DNA from: Chloroflexota bacterium
Lineage (GTDB): Bacteria > Chloroflexota > Limnocylindria > Limnocylindrales > CSP1-4
Length of the DNA stretch: 6,568 nt
NCBI GenBank assembly: GCA_025935655.1
Contig: JAICUV010000194.1
Coordinates: 1-6,568 of the forward strand
Direction: 5' to 3'
Made by a program: the position numbers and the translations under genes. The notes under the pieces were generated by a model. The model ran no database searches. It worked only from the letters and a program-made list of their open reading frames with translations, and was not told where the DNA came from. Below are positions 1-4,857 of the stretch, piece after piece. Within the stretch, counting starts at the first letter, position 1. Each line of letters opens with the position of its first letter.

Positions 1-1172
1 AGCTGCCCGTTGGCCCGTCGCGCCACCTCGTCCGGTTCCTGCTGTCGGGCGGCATCGTGTACGCGCTCAAGGAGCTGCCGATCGAGGTCGCCGAGACGGA
101 GTTCCGTGTGCTGCGCCACCTCGAGGAGGCGGGCCTGCCCGCCGTCCGCGCCCTGGGCCTCGCGGCGCGGCCCGAGCGGGGCGACGCGATCCTGGTGACC
201 GAGTACCTGCGCCACTCGATGCAGTACCGGAGGCTCCTCATGCGCTTCCGGCAGGTCTCCCCGGCGTACCGCGACCGCCTGCTCGACGCGATGTCGCTGC
301 TGCTCGTGGACCTCCACCGCGGCGGCGTGTACTGGGGCGACTGCTCGCTCGCGAACACGCTGTTCCGGCGGGACGGAGACCGGATCCAGGCGTATCTCGT
401 GGATGCCGAGACCTCCGAGGTCCACGCGTCGCTGTCCGATGGGCAGCGGGCCTTCGACCTCGACATCCTCGTGGAGAACGTCGCCTTTGGCCTCGCCGAC
501 CTCGCCGCGTACCAGGGTCGCGAAGACGAGATCGACGCGTCGATCGCCTCGGCCGAGTGGGTCCGCGCGCGGTACGAGGCGGTGTGGGAGGAGCTGTATG
601 GCCAGCCCGAGCTCATCCCGGGTGACCGCCAGGCGATCCGCGCCCGGCTGCGCCGCCTCAACGACCTCGGCTTCTCCGTGGACCTCGAGGTGGACCCGGT
701 CGGCCCGGCCGGGTCCGTGCGGCTGCGGACCTCCGTCACGACGCGCCGCTACCACGCCAACGAGCTGGAGCGGCGGACGCGCCTCCGGACGCTCGAGGGC
801 CAGGCGCGCATCCTGCTCAACGACCTCGGCGAGTACTCGGCCTGGCTCGAGTACTACGAAGCGCGCCCGGTCGATGCTGACGAGGCCGCCGACCGCTGGC
901 TGCGCGAGGTCTACCGCCCGACGCTGCGCCAGATCAGCGGCCTCGTGGGCCCGGACCGCGATCTCGTGCAGGCGTACTGCGACGTGCTCGAGCACAAGTG
1001 GCTGCTGTCCGAGCAGGCGGGCCGCGACGTCGGCCTCGCGGCGGCGATCGAGTCGTACGTGGCTGAGGGCGCACCGGCCCCCGAGCGGACCGACCCGGAC
1101 AGCGAGAGCGTGCTGGACACGCTGGACGTGGAGGCCGACGACCTCGACTGGGCGGGCGGCGGAACGAGCTGA
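1..1172 (+). CDS. DUF4032 protein with LPS-kinase-like domain (5' partial)
   Basis: Partial: the frame is open at the left edge (first full codon at 3), so the true start lies outside; the GTG at 57 is internal because conserved family sequence (RHLVRFLLSGG) precedes it. Numbering from that GTG, the N-terminal half looks like a degenerate protein kinase of the Kdo/WaaP lipopolysaccharide-kinase type: ALKEL with the ATP-lysine candidate K5, ETEFRVLRHLEEAGLPAV (helix-C-like), a catalytic-loop-like WGDCSLANTLF (D95, N100) and YLVDAET (D116, in the DFG position). The C-terminal half has the DUF4032 hallmarks EGQARILLNDL (about 247-257) and LEHKWLLSEQAGRDVG (about 311-326), ending in an acidic tail. 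The family is common in Actinobacteria and Chloroflexota; its substrate is unknown, so phosphotransfer is only inferred. It converges on the nitroreductase gene with a 30-bp gap and no clear terminator. Confidence 0.9.
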   Translation, partial: LPVGPSRHLVRFLLSGGIVYALKELPIEVAETEFRVLRHLEEAGLPAVRALGLAARPERGDAILVTEYLRHSMQYRRLLMRFRQVSPAYRDRLLDAMSLLLVDLHRGGVYWGDCSLANTLFRRDGDRIQAYLVDAETSEVHASLSDGQRAFDLDILVENVAFGLADLAAYQGREDEIDASIASAEWVRARYEAVWEELYGQPELIPGDRQAIRARLRRLNDLGFSVDLEVDPVGPAGSVRLRTSVTTRRYHANELERRTRLRTLEGQARILLNDLGEYSAWLEYYEARPVDADEAADRWLREVYRPTLRQISGLVGPDRDLVQAYCDVLEHKWLLSEQAGRDVGLAAAIESYVAEGAPAPERTDPDSESVLDTLDVEADDLDWAGGGTS

Positions 1173-1202
1173 TCTGCGGGACGCGCCGAGCGGCCGGCCG
1201 GG

Positions 1203-1733
1203 CTACGCCTCCCAGCGCTCCTGGTGGACGACCTCGTCCTGCGGCCGCCGGCCCCCGGCCCGAAGCGGGGCGGTGAGGATCGCCGGGTCCGCCGGGTAGC
1301 CGAACGACAGGATGTACTCGCAGCGCATGTCGGCCGGATAGCCGAGCAGCTCGCGTGCCGCGTCCTGCTCGTAGACCGTCGCGGGGCACGAGCCGATGCC
1401 CATCTCCCAGCCGACGACCATCATCTGGGCGGCCGCGCCGCCGAGGTCCCACATCACGGACAGCGGCCGGCCGGGCTGGTGAGGGTCAGGCGTGACGAGC
1501 GCGATGGCCGCCGCCGCCCCGGCGATGTGCCCGCAGTACGGACCGAGCGTGGACATCGCCCGCAGCCGCTCCCGGTCGCGGACGACGATGAACGCCCAGC
1601 GCTGCTGGTTCTTCGAGCTGTGCGCGCGGCGGCCCGCGGCCAGGATCCGGCCCAGCTCCTCCTGCGCGATCGGGCGGTCGGCGAACTCGCGGACGGCGCG
1701 CTTCGTGCGGATGGCGTCCCAGGCGGTGCTCAT
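1203..1733 (-). CDS. Nitroreductase family protein (FMN-dependent)
   Basis: A 176-residue protein, at the short end for the family. It matches FMN-dependent NAD(P)H nitroreductase-fold oxidoreductases: RAVREFADRPI (about 12-22, phosphate-contacting arginines of the FMN site), SSKNQQRWAFIVV (39-51, the usual S-x-x-N-x-Q-x-W/P region), DLGGAAAQMMVVGWEMGIGS (96-115, core helix and flavin contact), EYILSFGYP (139-147) and a C-terminal GRRPQDEVVHQERW (161-174) typical of one subgroup. Such enzymes act as cytosolic homodimers and reduce nitro, quinone or other electrophilic substrates; the real substrate cannot be read from sequence. It is the second gene of an operon: its ATG overlaps the hydrolase stop by 4 bp (1730-1733), implying translational coupling. 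The same frame is open far upstream, but the nitroreductase homology begins at this ATG. Confidence 0.93.
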   Translation of the reverse strand: MSTAWDAIRTKRAVREFADRPIAQEELGRILAAGRRAHSSKNQQRWAFIVVRDRERLRAMSTLGPYCGHIAGAAAAIALVTPDPHQPGRPLSVMWDLGGAAAQMMVVGWEMGIGSCPATVYEQDAARELLGYPADMRCEYILSFGYPADPAILTAPLRAGGRRPQDEVVHQERWEA

Positions 1734-2911
1734 CGGTCGGTCGTCTCCGTTGCCAGGGCCGTCGTGGGGCCCACTGCGGGCACGGCGATCTCGACGAGGC
1801 CGCCGGATGGGTCTGCGTTGACGCGGGTCGGGGCCGACGTCTCGTTGCGCCGGACGATCCGCGCCAGCGAGCGGAGGCCGCCGGGCTCCTCGTCGAGGGT
1901 CACGAGCCGCTCGGGGTCCGGGAGGCGGACGGCGGGCACGGCCTCCGCGACCCGGGCGGCCTGGTCGGGTGTCAGCGGCCCGCCGAGCTCCCGGGCGAGG
2001 AACCGTCCGATGGCGGCGCGGTACTCGGGGAACTCGTACAGCCAGGAGTGGCGGCCGCCCTCGACCACGAGGGTCTCGGTCACGGCATCCGGGCGGGCGG
2101 CCCGTCGGGCGGCCGCGAGCCGGCCGAGGTCCGACACCGGGACGACGCCGTCGTCGGTGCCGTGCACCAGCATCACGGGGACCCTGATGGCGCGGACGGC
2201 ATGCGTCGCGCTGATCGAGGCGACCGAGTGGCCGCGCGGCCGGAGATAGACGCGGGTCGTGAGCCACGCGAGCGGCCACGCGAGCACGCCCGGGATCGGG
2301 AGCTTCGCGAGGCGGAACGTCTGGCGCGTGAGGCGGTGAGGGTCGGCGGGGGCCGCGACCGCGATCACCGCCCGGACGTCCGGGTCCTGGGCCGTCGCCA
2401 CGAGCGAGCCCGCGGCGCCCATCGAGTGGCCGAGGATCCCGATCGTCGTGACCTCCCGCCGGGCGCGCAGCGCCGCGACCGCCGCACGCGTGTCCAGCGC
2501 GTACTCGCCGACCGACATCGGCAGGGTCTCCGGGGCGTTCGCGCCGTGGCCGCGCACGTCGATCGTGAGGACGTGCATGCCGATCGCGTGGAGCACCTGG
2601 GCGTGGGGCAGCGTCCGGTCGCGGGACGACTCCCAGCCGTGGACCAGCACGACGCCCGGGGCCGGGTCGGGGCCGGCGGGCATGTACCACGCGTGCAGGA
2701 GCACCCCGTCGCCGGCCGGGATCTCGAACGCCTCGAAGGCGAGGCCAACGGCGTCCGGCTCCCAGGCCGGCGGGTGCCGCTTCGGGTAGCCGGCCCGGAC
2801 CCGGTAGACGAGCGCGAAGCGGTACGCGGCCGCGAAGGGCAGGGTGGCGATCGCGGCGATGATGCCCGCGCGGCGGGCGCGACGGATCGGGGTCACGCGA
2901 CTAGGTGACAT
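1730..2911 (-). CDS. Alpha/beta hydrolase with N-terminal membrane anchor
   Basis: A 393-residue serine hydrolase. Arginine-rich residues 10-14 precede a hydrophobic segment (about 15-36), suggesting a signal anchor or uncleaved signal peptide with the catalytic domain outside the membrane. The core reads in order: GVVLVHGWESS (86-96, oxyanion HGW), TIDVRGHG (117-123), the nucleophile elbow GHSMG (161-165, Ser163), HGTDDGVVP (250-258, acid Asp254) and GGRHSWLYEFPEY (285-297, His288). The triad is intact, so an esterase, lipase or peptidase-like activity is likely; the substrate is unknown. Residues 311-393 form a tail beyond the usual core. It is the first gene of an operon with the nitroreductase (4-bp overlap) and diverges from the J-domain gene. 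Start choice: ATG at 2911 has a close GGAG only 3 nt away; GTG at 2896 in the same frame is a serious alternative because the TTGACA-based promoter would begin transcription there. The anchor is kept either way. Confidence 0.9.
   Translation of the reverse strand: MSPSRVTPIRRARRAGIIAAIATLPFAAAYRFALVYRVRAGYPKRHPPAWEPDAVGLAFEAFEIPAGDGVLLHAWYMPAGPDPAPGVVLVHGWESSRDRTLPHAQVLHAIGMHVLTIDVRGHGANAPETLPMSVGEYALDTRAAVAALRARREVTTIGILGHSMGAAGSLVATAQDPDVRAVIAVAAPADPHRLTRQTFRLAKLPIPGVLAWPLAWLTTRVYLRPRGHSVASISATHAVRAIRVPVMLVHGTDDGVVPVSDLGRLAAARRAARPDAVTETLVVEGGRHSWLYEFPEYRAAIGRFLARELGGPLTPDQAARVAEAVPAVRLPDPERLVTLDEEPGGLRSLARIVRRNETSAPTRVNADPSGGLVEIAVPAVGPTTALATETTDR
1744..1748 (-). promoter_or_regulatory. 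Possible Shine-Dalgarno for nitroreductase
   Basis: GGAGA on the minus strand, 10 nt before the nitroreductase ATG and inside the end of the hydrolase gene. The spacing is slightly long. It is of interest because the genes that begin transcription units in this window seem to lack a leader and so cannot have such a site, while this internal operon gene has one. Confidence 0.4.
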
Positions 2912-2931
2912 CGGCTCCGAGGCGATGTCAA
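2903..2931 (-). promoter_or_regulatory. Candidate promoter for hydrolase-nitroreductase operon
   Basis: A perfect -35 hexamer TTGACA (minus strand, 2926-2931) is followed after 17 nt by TCACCT (2903-2908), a poor -10 that lacks the conserved second-position A. Six nt further on is GTG (2894-2896), the same geometry as the leaderless genes elsewhere in the window. If this promoter is used, the ATG at 2911 would not be transcribed. The -35 overlaps the right arm of the 25-bp dyad. Confidence 0.35.
2906..2930. promoter_or_regulatory. 25-bp inverted repeat, candidate operator
   Basis: Perfect 8-bp arms TGACATCG (2906-2913) and CGATGTCA (2923-2930) flank a 9-bp centre whose inner 7 bases (CTC-C-GAG, 2915-2921) are also self-complementary. 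The only non-pairing symmetric positions are one G/G pair at 2914 and 2922. The dyad lies between divergent genes, covers the hydrolase ATG and most of the TTGACA -35, and ends 16 bp before the -10 of the J-domain gene. The placement suits binding of a dimeric repressor controlling one or both directions. No regulator gene is present in the window. Confidence 0.5.
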
Positions 2932-2946
2932 GCGCGGCGCCCGGGC

Positions 2947-2952
2947 TACACT
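2947..2952 (+). promoter_or_regulatory. -10 box (TACACT), J-domain gene, leaderless
   Basis: TACACT fits the TANNNT -10 pattern and lies exactly 6 nt before the GTG start, so transcription should begin at or next to the start codon. No good -35 is seen at 16-18 nt; the 25-bp dyad occupies that zone. Confidence 0.6.
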
Positions 2953-2958
2953 CGGATC

Positions 2959-3768
2959 GTGCCTGCAAAGGACCCGCACGTCGTGCTCGGCATCGAGCGT
3001 GGCGCTTCCCCCGACGAGATCAAGGCCGCGTGGCGCGCGCTCGCGCGCCGGCACCACCCGGACCTGACCGGTGACGACCCGGAGAGCGCGCGTCGCGCGA
3101 CCCGGCGGATGGCCGAGATCAATGCCGCCTACGCGGCGCTGACCCGCGCCGGCGAGACGATCGAGGGCCAGCGCCGGGGCGAGGGGCGGACCGGATCGGG
3201 ACGGAGCACCCGCGGCGGGGCCGGGTTCGGGCAGGAGGATGTCGGCGGCCGCGGCCAGGGCGCATACACCGGGACGGGGACCGCGGGCACGCGCGACGCG
3301 GGACGCGGGGGGCCGCCACCGCCGCCGCGGACGACCCCGGTCACCGGGCGCCTTGACCTGTCCGGGAACGTCCGTCCGCGGAACCAGACGATCACGCCAC
3401 CCGGGACGCGGATCCCGCTCACCGGGCAGCCGCCGCTCCGCTGGGGCCGCTCCCAGCCCGAGCTGCGGGCGTCGCAGCCGTCCGGCCCGATGGAGGTCCG
3501 CCGGGACCCGACGTACGTGCCGCCGACGGCCCCGGCGCTCGACGACGCGCTGGTGCAGGAGGTGGACTTCGGCAAGTTCCACGGGCACACGCTCGGCGAG
3601 ATCGCGGCGTTCGAGCCGTCCTACATCGACTGGCTCGCCGGGACGGTGACGCGGGACCCCGAGCTGGCCATGGCGGCCCGCGTGATCCGCGAGGAGCTGG
3701 ATCGGCAGGGGATCGTCCGGACGACGCGACCGGCGCGGCCGGGGTGGCAGTCCAACCCGTTCCGCTGA
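2959..3768 (+). CDS. J-domain (DnaJ-like) protein with ExoX-C-like domain
   Basis: A 269-residue protein in three parts. Residues 5-62 are a J domain: DPHVVLGIERGASPDEIKAAW, the HPD motif (33-35) that stimulates Hsp70 ATPase, and MAEINAAYAAL. Residues about 63-195 form a low-complexity Gly/Arg/Pro-rich linker, including PPPPP near 119-123. Residues about 200-252 match the short domain found at the C-terminus of exonuclease X and related DUF3820-type proteins: VDFGKFHGHTLGEI (202-215) then YIDWL (222-226). It lacks the zinc-binding and substrate domains of true DnaJ, so it is not the housekeeping DnaJ. Its likely role is to recruit DnaK to a target bound by the C-terminal domain; that target is unknown. 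GTG at 2959 was chosen because it sits 6 nt after a TACACT box and just before the J domain; the frame is open to an earlier GTG at 2905. Confidence 0.88.
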   Translation: MPAKDPHVVLGIERGASPDEIKAAWRALARRHHPDLTGDDPESARRATRRMAEINAAYAALTRAGETIEGQRRGEGRTGSGRSTRGGAGFGQEDVGGRGQGAYTGTGTAGTRDAGRGGPPPPPRTTPVTGRLDLSGNVRPRNQTITPPGTRIPLTGQPPLRWGRSQPELRASQPSGPMEVRRDPTYVPPTAPALDDALVQEVDFGKFHGHTLGEIAAFEPSYIDWLAGTVTRDPELAMAARVIREELDRQGIVRTTRPARPGWQSNPFR

Positions 3769-3808
3769 CGGCGGGCAGTGGGAGCGTCCACCGGGCCCCG
3801 GACATGAA

Positions 3809-3837
3809 CGTGCCCCCGGCATAGCGCCGGAGGCACG
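3809..3837 (-). terminator. Strong GC-rich hairpin, possible terminator
   Basis: Arms 3809-3820 and 3826-3837 enclose the 5-nt loop 3821-3825. Eleven Watson-Crick pairs are interrupted once, at 3815/3831: this is a C-A mismatch in a plus-strand transcript but a G-U wobble in a minus-strand transcript, giving a continuous 12-pair stem. The hairpin lies 40 nt after the J-domain gene. No T-run follows in either direction, so classic intrinsic termination is uncertain. It could end the J-domain transcript, a minus-strand RNA, or both. Confidence 0.45.
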
Positions 3838-4036
3838 GATGAAGCCCGATCAGTGCTACCGACCCGCGACTCGGGCCTGCTGGCCGGATCTCCATGGTTA
3901 CTCGGCTCGTGAACTCGGACCCGGTTCCCCCGTGCTCGTCGAGCGTCCCCGACGGTCGGGTCGTCCTGCCCGATGATCCGTGGCCGACGCCCCAGGTTTC
4001 CCCCGGTGTGTCGCTGGATCGGTGCGTGCGAACGCG
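3809..4036 (-). ncRNA. Possible unannotated minus-strand small RNA
   Basis: Speculative. A promoter-like pair at 4043-4071 would begin a minus-strand transcript near 4036, and the strong hairpin at 3809-3837, better paired on this strand, would be its 3' end, giving about 228 nt. In between, the minus strand has two GGGGGAA(A)CC segments (3995-4004 and 3923-3931), short perfect hairpins at 3934-3944 and 3948-3960, and a 6-bp stem at 3844-3849/3871-3876. No protein gene follows on this strand, so a trans-acting RNA is more plausible than a leader. I do not recognise a known RNA family. Confidence 0.2.
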
Positions 4037-4042
4037 AGGTTC

Positions 4043-4071
4043 AACGTACGGGCGGGCGTCCCGAAAGGCAA
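4043..4071 (-). promoter_or_regulatory. Possible minus-strand promoter in the gap
   Basis: On the minus strand, TTGCCT (4066-4071; 4 of 6 match to TTGACA) is followed after exactly 17 nt by TACGTT (4043-4048), which fits TANNNT. Transcription would start near 4036. No start codon lies 6-7 nt after the -10, so any product is an RNA or a gene with a leader; no suitable gene is seen. Confidence 0.3.
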
Positions 4072-4100
4072 TGGGCCGCGGGTCATGGGCACCGGGTGGG

Positions 4101-4163
4101 CGATGGTCAGGCGCGAGTTGGCACCGCCCGGACCATCGAGCCAGGCCCGCGGCGCGACCATCG
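4101..4163. repeat. Three copies of 8-mer GACCATCG, one inverted
   Basis: CGATGGTC (4101-4108, inverted), GACCATCG (4131-4138) and GACCATCG (4156-4163). The first two form a perfect 8-bp stem with an inner GGCG/CGCC (4110-4113 and 4125-4128); the two direct copies are 25 bp apart. The cluster lies about 60-120 bp before the lipoprotein promoter, so it could be regulator sites or an RNA hairpin. Confidence 0.4.
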
Positions 4164-4221
4164 GCCGGGTAGGGATTCCGCCCCATCGAGGCCCACGTCG
4201 TCACGGTCGCGCGGCTCCCGG

Positions 4222-4227
4222 TACGCT
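4222..4227 (+). promoter_or_regulatory. -10 box (TACGCT), lipoprotein gene, leaderless
   Basis: TACGCT followed by exactly 6 nt (GGCGCC) and then the ATG. This matches the layout of the J-domain gene and implies a leaderless mRNA. No consensus -35 is seen 16-18 nt upstream, and there is no Shine-Dalgarno sequence. Confidence 0.6.
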
Positions 4228-4233
4228 GGCGCC

Positions 4234-4848
4234 ATGCCCCGGAACCCGTCTCCCGGCGCGTCCGCGCGACCGGCGCTCCTCGTCCTCGCGACGCTCGTCC
4301 TCGCCCTCCTCGTGGCCGCGTGCGGCACCGCGACCCCGGTCGCCAGCTTCGACCCGGCGAGCGCGTGCACGACGGACGGCCGCTTCCCGGGGGCGTACCC
4401 GGACCTCGAGGGGCTCCTGCCCTCGACCTACGAGGGCGCCGCCCCGGCGACCGTGGACTCGGGCCGCAACTGCACCCCGTCGGCGCTCGGGATCCTCGCC
4501 GAGTCGGGCGTGGGCGGGGTCCGCTTCGCCGGCGCGACGTGGCCGCTGGGCGGGACGACCGGACTGACGGTCGCCGTGTTCGAGGGCGAGGGCCTCGACG
4601 CCACCAAGCTGCTGGCGTTCTACGAGGACGGTGCGCGGACGGCTCGTCGGACCGAGAAGCTCCAGGTCTCCGACACGACGGTCGGCGGGACCGCCGCGAA
4701 GCGGCTCGACGTCCTGGGCAGCGACGGCACCGCGCAGACGGTCGTCACGTGGCCGGCCCCCGAGCCCGGCCGGGTCAACGTCCTGCTCGCCGCCGACCTG
4801 GGGGACGCGAAGGTCGCCCAGGCGCTCGAGACGTTCGCCGGACGCTGA
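4234..4848 (+). CDS. Putative lipoprotein, unknown function
   Basis: A 204-residue protein. It starts with a short basic region, a hydrophobic stretch (about 13-27) and a lipobox VAAC with the lipidation site Cys30, so it should be exported, cleaved before Cys30 and anchored to the outer face of the cytoplasmic membrane. The mature part has two further cysteines (Cys45 and Cys80) that could form a disulphide, then an apparently globular region with beta-rich stretches (TGLTVAVFEGEG, TAQTVVTWPAP, GRVNVLLAADL). I recognise no family. The last third (about 117-200) could fold as a small alpha/beta domain, but this is only an impression. ATG at 4234 is supported by the signal peptide directly after it and the TACGCT box 6 nt before it; the frame is open further upstream without signal-peptide sense. 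It converges on the MerB-like gene with a 9-bp gap and no visible terminator. Confidence 0.85.
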   Translation: MPRNPSPGASARPALLVLATLVLALLVAACGTATPVASFDPASACTTDGRFPGAYPDLEGLLPSTYEGAAPATVDSGRNCTPSALGILAESGVGGVRFAGATWPLGGTTGLTVAVFEGEGLDATKLLAFYEDGARTARRTEKLQVSDTTVGGTAAKRLDVLGSDGTAQTVVTWPAPEPGRVNVLLAADLGDAKVAQALETFAGR

Positions 4849-4857
4849 GACGGCTCG

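Larger units (their letters stand above)
3769..4233. other. 465-bp intergenic region without a convincing protein gene
   Basis: No frame here shows a recognisable protein. The open frames on both strands are short, lack homology that I recognise and have no suitable start signals. It holds a strong hairpin near its left end, a 6-bp inverted repeat (GCCCGA 3844-3849 and TCGGGC 3871-3876), two adjacent odd palindromes, a possible minus-strand promoter, three copies of an 8-mer and the promoter of the lipoprotein gene at its right end. In a region where other gaps are 9-47 bp, a gap this long is unusual and suggests that it carries regulation, an RNA gene or a decayed gene. Confidence 0.7.

Noticed and set aside
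1173..1202. GC palindrome (CGGCCGGCCG) in the gap between the DUF4032 and nitroreductase genes as a two-way terminator.
   Set aside because: It is self-complementary without a loop, gives only about three pairs as a hairpin, and no T-run follows.
1203..2690. Nitroreductase frame open for 495 codons, suggesting a larger fusion protein.
   Set aside because: Codons before 1733 are an out-of-phase shadow of the hydrolase gene; the nitroreductase domain begins at the ATG at 1733 with a coupled start.
3923..4004. GGGGGAA(A)CC segments on the minus strand reminiscent of a c-di-AMP (ydaO/yuaA) riboswitch.
   Set aside because: The companion conserved blocks of that riboswitch are not convincingly present, and no gene follows on that strand to be controlled.
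4031..4062. GGTTCAA near 4039, similar to a tRNA T-loop.
   Set aside because: The flanking bases do not form a 5-bp T-stem and no acceptor, D-arm or anticodon arm can be drawn.
3894..4172. Possible small plus-strand gene of 92 codons in the long gap.
   Set aside because: No -10 box at the leaderless distance, no Shine-Dalgarno, no recognisable domain and biased composition; it looks like a chance open frame.
2893..4204. Long minus-strand open frames antisense to the J-domain gene and extending into the gap.
   Set aside because: Low-complexity composition, no recognisable domain, and they overlap a gene with clear J-domain and ExoX-C-like motifs.
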